Below, one piece after another: positions 23,621-29,875 of a DNA stretch of 29,875 nucleotides. The number at the start of each line of letters is the position of its first letter. Positions within the stretch are counted from its first letter, which is position 1. Both the position numbers and the translations under genes were made by a program. Under the pieces are notes generated by a model. The model saw only the letters and a list, made by a program, of their open reading frames with translations, had not been told where the DNA came from and searched no databases. Source of the DNA: JANMQK01 sp031370485 (lineage in GTDB: Bacteria; Acidobacteriota; Polarisedimenticolia; Gp22-AA2); contig JANMQK010000142.1 of the NCBI GenBank assembly GCA_031370485.1, forward strand, positions 1 to 29,875, given 5' to 3'.

Positions 23621-23626
23621 ATTCTA
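23621..23626 (-). promoter_or_regulatory. Possible -10 box of the Hsp70-like operon
   Basis: TAGAAT on the minus strand lies 47 nt before the ATG at 23573. The divergent MsrP gene has the same hexamer on the other strand (23672-23677). No strong -35 is visible for either. Confidence 0.4.
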
Positions 23627-23671
23627 TCCCACCGCCCCGGGCTGCCGACGCCATGGAGGGATGGGCCGCGT

Positions 23672-23677
23672 TAGAAT
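23672..23677 (+). promoter_or_regulatory. Possible -10 box of the MsrP gene
   Basis: TAGAAT lies 39 nt before the ATG at 23717. It pairs with the identical hexamer on the opposite strand 46 bp away, which gives a small divergent promoter region. The -35 is unclear. Confidence 0.4.
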
Positions 23678-23716
23678 TGTCGGGCCGGTCCGACACCGCC
23701 GGCGTGGAGGTTCACG

Positions 23717-24730
23717 ATGCCGGACATCCGGATCAAGCGACCCTGGGAGCTGTCCGATTCGCAGGTGACGCCGGAGAAAACTCTTGACGACCGCCGGCGC
23801 TTTCTCAAGAGCCTGGGGCTTTTCTCGCTGGCGGCGGCCGGGGTCGTTGCCGGCGCGCCGATCGGCTGCGCGGCGCCCGGCACCGGCGACGGGCGAGGGC
23901 GAACGCCGGCCCCCCCGAATCCACCGCCCGGCGGCGACGCTCTCTACCCGGCCCGGCGGAGCGGCCTCTACGCGGTCGATCGGCCGCTGACCGACGAAGC
24001 GACCGCCGCCCGGTACAACAACTATTACGAGTTCACCGAGCAGAAAGACGTCTGGCGCTATGTCGATCGCTTCGCAACACGCCCCTGGCGGCTCGAGGTG
24101 GGGGGCCTCTGCGACGCACCGGAATCCTTCGACATCGACGACCTGGCGCGGACCTTCCCGCTCGAAGAGCGGGTGTACCGGCACCGGTGTGTCGAGGCCT
24201 GGTCGATGGTCGTCCCCTGGACCGGGTTCCCTCTGGGTTCGCTCATCGCCCGGGCCAGGCCGCGGTCGGCGGCCCGCTTCGTGCGTTTCCTGGCGTTTCT
24301 CAAGCCGGAGGAGGCCGCCGGGCAGAAGGAGCACACCTGGTACCCCTGGCCCTACTACGAGGCGCTGACGATCGGCGAGGCGACCAACGAGCTCGCCTTC
24401 CTGGTGACCGGGATCTATGGACACGCCCTCCCGGTGCAGCACGGTGCGCCGCTGCGTCTCGCGCTGCCGTGGAAGTACGGCTTCAAGAGCATCAAGGGAA
24501 TCGTCCGGATCGAGCTTGTGGACCGGCAGCCGAAGACCTTCTGGAGCGATGTGTCGAGCGAGTACGACTTCGGCGCGAACGTCAATCCCAATGTCCCGCA
24601 CCCGCGCTGGTCGCAGGCGACCGAGCGGGTGATCGACACCGGCGACCGGATCCCGACGCGGATCTTCAACGGCTACGCCGGGCAGGTCGGGGATCTCTAT
24701 CCCAACGAGGCGGTCCGCCCGCGGGGGTGA
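23717..24730 (+). CDS. msrP: Periplasmic methionine sulfoxide reductase, molybdoenzyme subunit
   Basis: This 337-aa protein has a twin-arginine signal (DDRRRFLKSLGLFSLAAAG), then the sulfite-oxidase fold typical of MsrP (YedY). Family features include YNNYYEFTEQKDVWRY and LEVGGLCDAPESFDIDDL. The molybdenum ligand is Cys158 in YRHRCVEAWSMVVPWTG. GIYGHALPVQHGAPLRLALPWKYGFKSIKGI and the C-terminal NVPHPRWSQATER are also present. Length is that of the family (about 330). It reduces protein-bound methionine sulfoxide in the periplasm with electrons normally passed through MsrQ. GGAGG lies 6 nt before the ATG. A Cys at 51 inside the signal lacks a convincing lipobox. The usual downstream msrQ is not there; a minus-strand GST gene follows instead. 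Confidence 0.94.
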   Translation: MPDIRIKRPWELSDSQVTPEKTLDDRRRFLKSLGLFSLAAAGVVAGAPIGCAAPGTGDGRGRTPAPPNPPPGGDALYPARRSGLYAVDRPLTDEATAARYNNYYEFTEQKDVWRYVDRFATRPWRLEVGGLCDAPESFDIDDLARTFPLEERVYRHRCVEAWSMVVPWTGFPLGSLIARARPRSAARFVRFLAFLKPEEAAGQKEHTWYPWPYYEALTIGEATNELAFLVTGIYGHALPVQHGAPLRLALPWKYGFKSIKGIVRIELVDRQPKTFWSDVSSEYDFGANVNPNVPHPRWSQATERVIDTGDRIPTRIFNGYAGQVGDLYPNEAVRPRG

Positions 24731-24748
24731 GCCGCGGAGCGCGGGCCG

Positions 24749-25372
24749 TCAGGCCCTCGGGCGGCGATCCATGCGGGCGATCCACTCCACCACGCGGGGA
24801 TGCGTCTTGCCCGGCCGCTGGTGGTCGGCCAGGATCTTGTGGAACAGGTGGGGGTCGTCCGGTTCCGTGAGGGTGGCGCATTTCAGGAACGGGAAGGCGC
24901 AGACATCGGCGGCCGAGAACTCGCCCAGGAGATACTCGCGCCCGGTGAGCATCTGCTCGAACAGGTCGAAATAGCCCCCCATCGCTTTTCCGAGCCGCGC
25001 GACCCGCGGCATGTCACGCTCTCCTTCGGGCTTCGTCAGCTCCCCCTCGATCTCGTTGGGCGGCCTCTTCCAGACCCGGTTGAACCATTCGATGAAGATC
25101 AGGCACTCGGCCCTGCGGGCGGGGTCACCGGGATAAAGACGAGGCGTGTCGGGATACTTCTCGTCCAGGTAGCGCACGATCTCCATCGAGTCCACGACGA
25201 CCCTGCCGCCGTCGATCAGGACCGGCACGAGGTCCTGTCCGCTGACGCGGCGGATCTCCGTGCGATCGTCGAACGGCACGTAAACCGATTCAATCTGAAG
25301 CCCCATGTGCGCCAGGGCCAGCGACACCCGTTCCACGTTCGTCGAGTGCTTGACCCGATACAGCTTCAGCAT
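24749..25372 (-). CDS. Glutathione S-transferase family protein
   Basis: This 207-aa protein has an N-terminal thioredoxin-like domain (MLKLYRVKHSTNVERVSLAL, cis-Pro motif DLVPVLIDGG, then VVDSMEIVRYLDEKYP). An all-helical C-terminal domain (FIEWFNRVW, EYLLGEFSAADVCAFPFLK) follows. DSMEIVRYLDEKYP is the usual glutathione-contacting segment; EFSAADVCAFP contains the conserved N-capping box D of GSTs. The catalytic residue is not the usual Ser/Cys in the first helix (KHSTN instead), so the activity class is uncertain. It begins 1 nt after the stop of the AIM24-like gene and is co-transcribed with it. Confidence 0.85.
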   Translation of the reverse strand: MLKLYRVKHSTNVERVSLALAHMGLQIESVYVPFDDRTEIRRVSGQDLVPVLIDGGRVVVDSMEIVRYLDEKYPDTPRLYPGDPARRAECLIFIEWFNRVWKRPPNEIEGELTKPEGERDMPRVARLGKAMGGYFDLFEQMLTGREYLLGEFSAADVCAFPFLKCATLTEPDDPHLFHKILADHQRPGKTHPRVVEWIARMDRRPRA

Positions 25373-25373
25373 G

Positions 25374-26102
25374 TCAGTCCCCCCGCAGGATGTTTCCGAA
25401 CACGCCGGAGACCTTCCCGCCCCCTCCGCCCGCGCGCCCGGGGATGCGCGGGATCAGCCACGAAAGGAAGGCCTGCGTCGAGCGGGTCTGCAGATAGAGA
25501 TCCCCGGCGCCGCGGAACTCGCAGACCAGGCCCTCGCCGGACAGCAGGGTCGATTTCCACCCCCCGACGCGGCGAACGTTGAAGTCGAGCCCTTGTGTGA
25601 AGGCCACCACGTGACCGGTGTCGCAGATGTAGGGCGCCTTGCCGTCGAGCGTCACCTTGTGGATCGCCCCGTAGGAGCAGATCACGATCGGGCCGCTGCC
25701 GCTGGCCTTGAGGAGAAACAGTCCCTCGGAGCCGAAGAAGGTCCGCGCCCCGCCCCACTTGAGGTCGAGGTTGATCACGGGGGCGCTGGCAAGGAACGAC
25801 CCCGACTGGACAAGGAGGGTCTCGCCGCTCATCTGCAGCGCGGTGATGTCACCGGGGAGCGCCGGCGCCAGCGTGATCTCCCCCGGCCCCCCCTTCGACG
25901 TGAAGGTGTTCGCGAACAGCGTCTCGCCGCCGAGGACGGTCCGGGTGATCGCTCCCAGGACCCCGCCCTTCATGCCGGTGTCGATCTGGAGGTTGGAGGT
26001 CATGCTGACCATGGCGCCCGCCTCGGCCTGGATCGACTCCTCCGGCTCGAGACCGACGATCGCAAGCGAGTAGGACGGCTGGTAGCGTATGTCGATCTTC
26101 AT
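25374..26102 (-). CDS. AIM24 / TIGR00266-family protein
   Basis: This 242-aa protein matches the AIM24 family of double-stranded beta-helix proteins. Features are the opening strand YSLAIVGLEPEESIQAEAGAMVSM, the turn TGMKGGVLGAITRTVLGGETLF, ALPGDITALQM, the repeat GSGPIVICSYGAIHKVTLDG, and the C-terminal FSxGEG-like TLLSGEGLVCEFRG, which ends in a Gly-rich tail (GRAGGGGGKV). In bacteria the family has no settled biochemical role; the mitochondrial relative supports membrane architecture. There is no signal peptide or membrane helix. It heads a two-gene unit with the GST. A TATCAT box (26158-26153, minus strand) may be its -10. Confidence 0.88.
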   Translation of the reverse strand: MKIDIRYQPSYSLAIVGLEPEESIQAEAGAMVSMTSNLQIDTGMKGGVLGAITRTVLGGETLFANTFTSKGGPGEITLAPALPGDITALQMSGETLLVQSGSFLASAPVINLDLKWGGARTFFGSEGLFLLKASGSGPIVICSYGAIHKVTLDGKAPYICDTGHVVAFTQGLDFNVRRVGGWKSTLLSGEGLVCEFRGAGDLYLQTRSTQAFLSWLIPRIPGRAGGGGGKVSGVFGNILRGD

Positions 26103-26178
26103 GATGGGCCCCCCGGGCCGGCGTCCGGCACCATGCCCGCCGATCCCGCCTCATGATACGCTGACCGCTCCCCAGCCG

Positions 26179-26207
26179 TTGCAATCGACCCGGAATGGCG
26201 GTATCTT
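26179..26207 (+). promoter_or_regulatory. Sigma-70 promoter of the NfuA-radical SAM unit
   Basis: TTGCAA (26179-26184), an exact 17-nt spacer and TATCTT (26202-26207) are followed by a likely start near 26214, 16 nt before the ATG. The leader carries GGAGG 10 nt before the ATG. Confidence 0.6.
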
Positions 26208-26229
26208 CACGGATGGAGGGTGTCAAGCC

Positions 26230-26520
26230 ATGGACCCGCTGGACGAAAAAGAGGTCAAGGACAAGGTCCAGAAGATCCTCGATGAGATGATCAACCCGGG
26301 CATCGCCGGTCATGGGGGCTTCGTCGACCTGCTGGACGTCAAGGAGAACGTGGTCTACCTGCGCCTGGGCGGCGGCTGCCAGGGATGCGGCATGGTCAAT
26401 GTCACCCTGAAGCAGGGGATCGAGGCCACGCTGAAGGACGAGATCCCGCAGATCGCCGGGGTCATCGACCAGACCGACCACGCGGGCGGCACGAACCCCT
26501 ACTACCAGCCCTCGAAGTAA
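26230..26520 (+). CDS. NifU C-terminal-like Fe-S scaffold/carrier protein (NfuA-type domain)
   Basis: This 96-aa protein is a single NifU C-terminal domain: KVQKILDEMINPGIAGHGGFVDLLDV, then GGGCQGCGMVNVTLKQGIEATL. C50 and C53 form the CxxC that holds a [4Fe-4S] cluster at a dimer interface for delivery to apo-proteins. NfuA in E. coli has an additional A-type-like domain; this one is the short form found in many bacteria. It has a strong promoter. It stands 46 nt in front of the radical SAM selenoprotein gene on the same strand, which needs a [4Fe-4S] cluster, so a supply relation is plausible. Confidence 0.92.
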   Translation: MDPLDEKEVKDKVQKILDEMINPGIAGHGGFVDLLDVKENVVYLRLGGGCQGCGMVNVTLKQGIEATLKDEIPQIAGVIDQTDHAGGTNPYYQPSK

Positions 26521-26566
26521 CTCCGGACACGCGGCTTCGTCCCGGTCCCGCCGGCCCCCGAATACC

Positions 26567-28066
26567 ATGCCCGACGAACCGCAGGCCTGTCCCGGCGCCA
26601 CATCATTGAGGGAGGAGGGAGCAATCCTCCTTCTCTCGTGCTATGAGCTGGGCCACCAGCCGCTGTCGCTCGCCTCCCCCATGGGACTGCTCCGCGAGGC
26701 GGGGTACTCCCCCGCCACCCTCGACCTGGCCGTCGAACGGCTCGACCCGGAGCGGGTGGCGCGGGCCCGCCTTGTCGCGATTTCCGTGCCGATGCACACG
26801 GCGCTCCGGCTCGGCGCGAAGGCCGCGTCCCGGATCCGCTCGCTGAACCCCGGGTGCCACCTCTGTTTCTACGGCACGTACGCCACGCTCAACGCGGAGA
26901 ACCTGATCGCGCGGGGCGCCTGCTCGACCGTCGGCGGCGAGTACGAGGAGCCGCTCCTCGATTTCGTGCAGACGCTGGAGCGCGGCGGCGGCACCGCGCC
27001 GCCTCACGGCGGGTGCGCCGGAGCCGGGCCGGGCCGGGCGGGATCCGGCGGCGCGGAGACGCGCAGCGCGCCCCGGATCGGCAAGATCCGCTTCGCGGTG
27101 CCGCGGCGCGACACCCTTCCGCCGCTCGACCAATACGCCCGGCTGGAGCACGCCGGCGTCACGCGTCTCGCCGGCGCGACCGAGGCCAGCCGCGGCTGCC
27201 TGCATCTCTGCCGCCACTGCCCGATCCCGCCCGTCTACGGCGGGCGCTTCTTCATCGTGCCCCGGGACATCGTGCTGGCCGACATCAGGAACCAGGTGGC
27301 GACCGGGGCGACCCACATCACGTTCGGAGACCCCGATTTCCTGAACGGGCCGGGGCACTCGATGGCGATCGTGAAGGCGATGCGCGCCGAGTTCCCCGCG
27401 CTGACCTTCGACATCACGGCGAAGATCGAGCATCTCCTCAAGCATCGGAATCTGCTGCCCGGCCTGGCCCGGCTCGGCTGCCTCTTCGTGGTCTCGGCCG
27501 TCGAGTCGCTCAGCGACCGGGTGCTGTCGATCCTCGACAAGGGGCACACGCGCGCCGACGTGTTCGAGGCCCTCCGGCTGACGCGCGGCGCCGGCGTCGC
27601 GCTTCGCCCGTCATTCGTTCCCTTCACGCCATGGGCGACACGCGAGGATTACCATTCCCTCCTTGAATTCGTCGAGCAGGAGGATCTTGTCGATGACCTC
27701 GACCCGATCCAGCTCGCCATCCGCCTCCTGGTCCCGCCGGGGTCCCTCCTGGCCGGTCATCACGAGATGCTGCCGCTGCTCGGCCCTCTCGACCCGGCGC
27801 GTTTCACCAATCTCTGGAGCCATCCCGATCCGCTCATGGATCGCCTGCAGCTCGACGTGAACGCTCTCGTGGAAGAGGCGGCGCACCGGCAAGAGGACCC
27901 GCATGAAACCTTCGGGCGGATCATGGCGCGGGCCGGGAGGCCCGGATTTCCCCCGGCGCGCCGCGACAAGGGCCGCCCGCCGCGGCTGACCGAGCCCTGG
28001 TTCTGCTGAGCGGAGCCCACCGAGGGTCAGTTGGACCCTCTGCGCCCGCCCGAGGCGGCGTTCTAG
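26567..28066 (+). CDS. B12-binding-fold radical SAM selenoprotein, CUAEP-tail family (UGA at 28007-28009 read as Sec481)
   Basis: This 499-aa protein has an N-terminal B12-binding-like Rossmann domain (about 20-140; PLSLASPMGLLREAGYSP, VAISVPMHTALRL). It lacks the cobalt-binding DxHxxG, so cobalamin, if bound, is base-off. The radical SAM barrel follows, with the [4Fe-4S] ligands C211-L-H-L-C215-R-H-C218 after TEASRG; GDPDFLNG and VVSAVESLSDRVL are typical later strands. The frame ends at TGA 28007-28009 after PWFC, but the next codons read AEP and continue to TAG at 28064-28066. This gives WFC-U-AEPTEGQL. NCBI names a family of radical SAM proteins for exactly this tail (CUAEP or CCAEP), in which U alternates with Cys. 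A hairpin fit for SelB follows. The substrate is unknown. Ordinary callers would stop it at residue 480. Confidence 0.9.
28010..28066 (+). promoter_or_regulatory. Bacterial SECIS element and C-terminal tail of the radical SAM selenoprotein
   Basis: After the UGA, GAGGGTC (28022-28028) pairs perfectly with GACCCTC (28034-28040) around the loop AGTTG (28029-28033). The loop starts 19 nt after the UGA, within the known 16-37 nt range, and has G at its second position as the bacterial SECIS rule requires. The hairpin lies inside the translated tail, which ends at TAG 28064-28066. No T tract follows, so it does not read as a terminator. Confidence 0.78.
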
Positions 28067-28081
28067 GGGTTGCGCCTGACA

Positions 28082-28095
28082 GGCTCCTAAGAGCC
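28082..28095. terminator. Small hairpin between convergent genes, weak
   Basis: GGCTC (28082-28086) pairs with GAGCC (28091-28095) around CTAA; it includes the minus-strand stop codon. It is only 5 bp with no T tract, so termination there is doubtful. Confidence 0.25.
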
Positions 28096-29613
28096 GTCGT
28101 CCTCGTGCTCGACGACGATGCCGGCGGAACCGTCCGGAAGGACCTGGAGGGTCTTCAGGAACTCGACGACCGCCGCCCGGTCGGCTTCAGCGAGGCCGAA
28201 ATAGGCGTCCCGGGAGGCGCGGGCCTCGCCGCCGTGGAAGTCAATCGCCTCGGTCAGCGTGGTCAGGTCGCCGCGGTGGCCGTACGGCGTGGAATTCCCC
28301 GCATCCCACAGCTTGCGTGTCAGGAATTCCCGCTTCGGGCGGGGGGCCGGCGACTGCGTGAAGGTCGATGGATCGGCATTGCCTGCCAGCGTTCCCTGCG
28401 CGACCTGCTCGTTGGCGAAATGCGCGTACTCTGCGTCGTTCAGATCGTGGCGCTTGAGGTCCGTGAACGCCTGCACCACGGCCCGTCCGCCGGGAAGCCG
28501 CTGCAGACGGGGCGCCGGGCCCTCCCGCGTCAGATCAAAGGCGAACGGCCGCCCGACGTCCGACGGCCGGAGGTTCCCCGGCGGGCTGTAGGGGTTCGGC
28601 TCGGTGAAGACCGGGTCGTTCAGCACCATGGAGGCGACGTGACAGGACGCGCAGCCGACCGACGAGAAAAGGGCCTCGCCGCGCCGGGCCGCGGCCCGCC
28701 TTTTCGGGTGCGACGGCAGCAGCCGCCCCGGGATGTTGAGCGACGCCTGCCAGACGGTGACCGCGGTGATGTCCCCGACCGTCAGCTCATCCCGCACACC
28801 ATCCAAGTCCGGGTCGGTTCCCGCTCCGAAACGCTCCACCGATTGCATGCCGTGATGATGGTTCATGGCGTTGTTCGTGAATTCCCTCAGGGAGACCACC
28901 GCCCCCTTCTGGTGGAACGGCTTCACGACCAGGTCCCAGTCGACACCGGCGATCCCCGACGGGTCGACGCGCCCGTCCGGGCGGACCGTGACCGATCCGA
29001 ACGACACCCCCTTGGTGATCAAGGGCCGGCTCGCCGGCATCCCGGTCGCATGCGCCTCGGCGCGGGCCGTTTCGCGCGCGGCGATCAGGTCGGAGGTCAT
29101 CTCGCGCGCCAACAGCTCGATGGTGCCGGAGCCCATCATCCCCAGCGTGTTCCGCTCGTCGCTGTCTTCCGGCCCCACGGAGAAGGTGACCGGGTCGCGC
29201 GCCTGCGCCAGCACGAAGACGTTCGACACGAATCCGCCGGCGCCACCCGCCCGGGGCAGGTTGTGGCAGTCGGCGCATGAGCTGGAATCCGGGGCGGAGG
29301 TGCGGATGAAGGCCGGCTGGCCGGGGGCCCGCGGCGCGCCGGCGCCGGTGGTGGCCGGCCGTCCCTGGCCGTCCAGCCGGTTGAAGGTATCGGCGAACAG
29401 CAGCCGGCCCTGGCGGAGAAGCGCCTTCAGCTTGATTTCCCCCGAATCGATGTCCGCCTGCTCGAGGTGCTGCTCGATCGTCGGACGCTCCCCGATGGTG
29501 ACGTCCCTGGCCGCCCGCACCGTGGCGACCGGCCAGAGCAGGAGAAGGGCCAGTCCCGCAAGAATCACCGGACTCCACGAACGCCGAAGTCTCCTCTCCA
29601 ACCCACCCTCCAT
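28087..29613 (-). CDS. Di-heme cytochrome c oxidoreductase (DUF1111-type)
   Basis: This 508-aa exported protein has a signal peptide (RSWSPVILAGLALLLLWPVATVRA). It has two c-type heme sites, C113-A-D-C116-H117 and C321-A-S-C324-H325. Other features match the thiol-oxidoreductase-like di-heme family: FNRLDGQGRPATTG, SCADCHNLPRAGGAGGFVSNVFVLA, GMMGSGTIELLAREM, MNHHHGMQSVERFG, LFSSVGCASCHVASM and the end GHRGDLTTLTEAIDFHGGEA. It would act in the periplasm as an electron-transfer protein or peroxidase-like enzyme; a MauG-type role is possible. The ATG at 29613 starts the signal peptide; a longer frame to 29715 would overlap the promoter -10. No strong ribosome-binding site stands before this ATG. 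Confidence 0.85.
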   Translation of the reverse strand: MEGGLERRLRRSWSPVILAGLALLLLWPVATVRAARDVTIGERPTIEQHLEQADIDSGEIKLKALLRQGRLLFADTFNRLDGQGRPATTGAGAPRAPGQPAFIRTSAPDSSSCADCHNLPRAGGAGGFVSNVFVLAQARDPVTFSVGPEDSDERNTLGMMGSGTIELLAREMTSDLIAARETARAEAHATGMPASRPLITKGVSFGSVTVRPDGRVDPSGIAGVDWDLVVKPFHQKGAVVSLREFTNNAMNHHHGMQSVERFGAGTDPDLDGVRDELTVGDITAVTVWQASLNIPGRLLPSHPKRRAAARRGEALFSSVGCASCHVASMVLNDPVFTEPNPYSPPGNLRPSDVGRPFAFDLTREGPAPRLQRLPGGRAVVQAFTDLKRHDLNDAEYAHFANEQVAQGTLAGNADPSTFTQSPAPRPKREFLTRKLWDAGNSTPYGHRGDLTTLTEAIDFHGGEARASRDAYFGLAEADRAAVVEFLKTLQVLPDGSAGIVVEHEDDGS

Positions 29614-29706
29614 TGTCCGATGCGAAGGCACCCTTCCTTCCGGCCATCCCGGGCCGGGGAAGGGGCGGTTTACCCGTCTGCTCGATGGACGAAACGCAAT
29701 GGCGAG

Positions 29707-29735
29707 TAGGTACACTGTTCCCGGCGGGGTGTCAA
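29707..29735 (-). promoter_or_regulatory. Candidate promoter of the di-heme cytochrome gene
   Basis: On the minus strand a perfect TTGACA (29735-29730) is followed after 17 nt by TACCTA (29712-29707), a weak -10. Transcription would start near 29700, leaving a leader of about 87 nt before the ATG at 29613. The 165-bp gap otherwise shows nothing notable. Confidence 0.4.
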
Positions 29736-29778
29736 GACGATTCTGGTGCGGACCGGCCGGATTCGGCCCGTCCGATGG

Positions 29779-29875
29779 TCAGTCGGCTCGCCCGGCGCGG
29801 GGGTCGGCGGGAAGTTCCGGGATCGGCACGAAGCACCTGGGCAGACGGCGCAGCAGTCCAAGGCCGACCACCAGC
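29779..29875 (-). CDS. C-terminal end of an unidentified gene, cut by window edge
   Basis: On the minus strand the window enters an open frame, LVVGLGLLRRLPRCFVPIPE followed by 11 residues and TGA. It begins with a hydrophobic stretch and ends in a short Pro/Arg-rich tail, as in the last helix of a membrane protein. Only about 32 codons are visible, so neither family nor reality is certain. Confidence 0.4.
   Translation of the reverse strand, partial: LVVGLGLLRRLPRCFVPIPELPADPRAGRAD

Noticed and set aside
26590..26625. GGAGGA...TCCTCC hairpin near the start of the radical SAM gene as a riboswitch
   Set aside because: It is only a 6-bp stem inside coding sequence with no cobalamin-box or SAM-riboswitch features.
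26603..27547. Minus-strand open frame of about 310 codons
   Set aside because: It is the shadow of the radical SAM gene, which carries the CxxxCxxC motif and B12-like domain.
28022..28040. Hairpin as intrinsic terminator of the radical SAM gene
   Set aside because: No T tract follows, it lies within the extended reading frame and its distance from the UGA fits a SECIS element.

Overview
The window is high-GC bacterial chromosome with dense coding on both strands and no RNA genes, CRISPR array or insertion sequence that I can see. The gene content suggests a member of the Acidobacteriota or a neighbouring deep lineage. The pointers are an Oar-like TonB-dependent receptor with an N-terminal carboxypeptidase-regulatory domain, a fused TolB-propeller/amidohydrolase, large secreted FG-GAP, Cys-rich and thrombospondin-type-3 proteins, and a DUF1111-type di-heme cytochrome. 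This placement is an inference from gene families only.

Layout. 1-2118 (-): secreted calcium-binding/kelch-like protein, frameshifted and cut by the window edge. 2294-5859 (+): a tight operon of AtoE-type fatty-acid transporter, SET-domain methyltransferase, M24 peptidase remnant, AhpD-like selenoprotein and beta-carbonic anhydrase. 5909-7576 (+): membrane-anchored protein with three Ig-like repeats. 7587-18880 (-): TonB-dependent receptor, giant FG-GAP protein and propeller/amidohydrolase. 18974-20998 (+): ABC-F ATPase. 21088-21345 (+): orphan 85-aa protein. 21374-23573 (-): four-gene operon of an exported Hsp70 substrate-binding-like domain, a DEDDh exonuclease, an M50 protease and a small CCPF-motif protein. 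23717-24730 (+): MsrP. 24749-26102 (-): AIM24-like protein and glutathione S-transferase. 26230-28066 (+): NfuA/NifU-like protein and a B12-binding radical SAM selenoprotein. 28087-29613 (-): di-heme cytochrome. 29779-29875 (-): possible tail of another gene.

The main result is two independent selenocysteine genes that ordinary gene calling would truncate. In the AhpD-like gene the in-frame UGA at 4925-4927 replaces the second Cys of the CxxC active site (CPFU, then His four residues on). It is followed after 17 nt by a 6-bp hairpin with a GGUC loop, the same loop as the E. coli fdhF SECIS. In the radical SAM gene the UGA at 28007-28009 lies in a C-terminal CUAEP motif and is followed after 19 nt by a perfect 7-bp hairpin. 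Together they imply that this organism decodes UGA as selenocysteine; no sel genes are in the window.

Second in interest is the protein at 23043-23573. It has a signal anchor followed by what looks like a stand-alone Hsp70 substrate-binding beta domain with no ATPase domain, in an operon with a site-2-type membrane protease. Redox and Fe-S functions recur (Se-AhpD, MsrP, GST, NfuA, radical SAM, cytochrome), but there is no direct evidence that they form one pathway. Several starts were set from promoters or ribosome-binding sites, including TTG and GTG starts and two probably leaderless transcripts.
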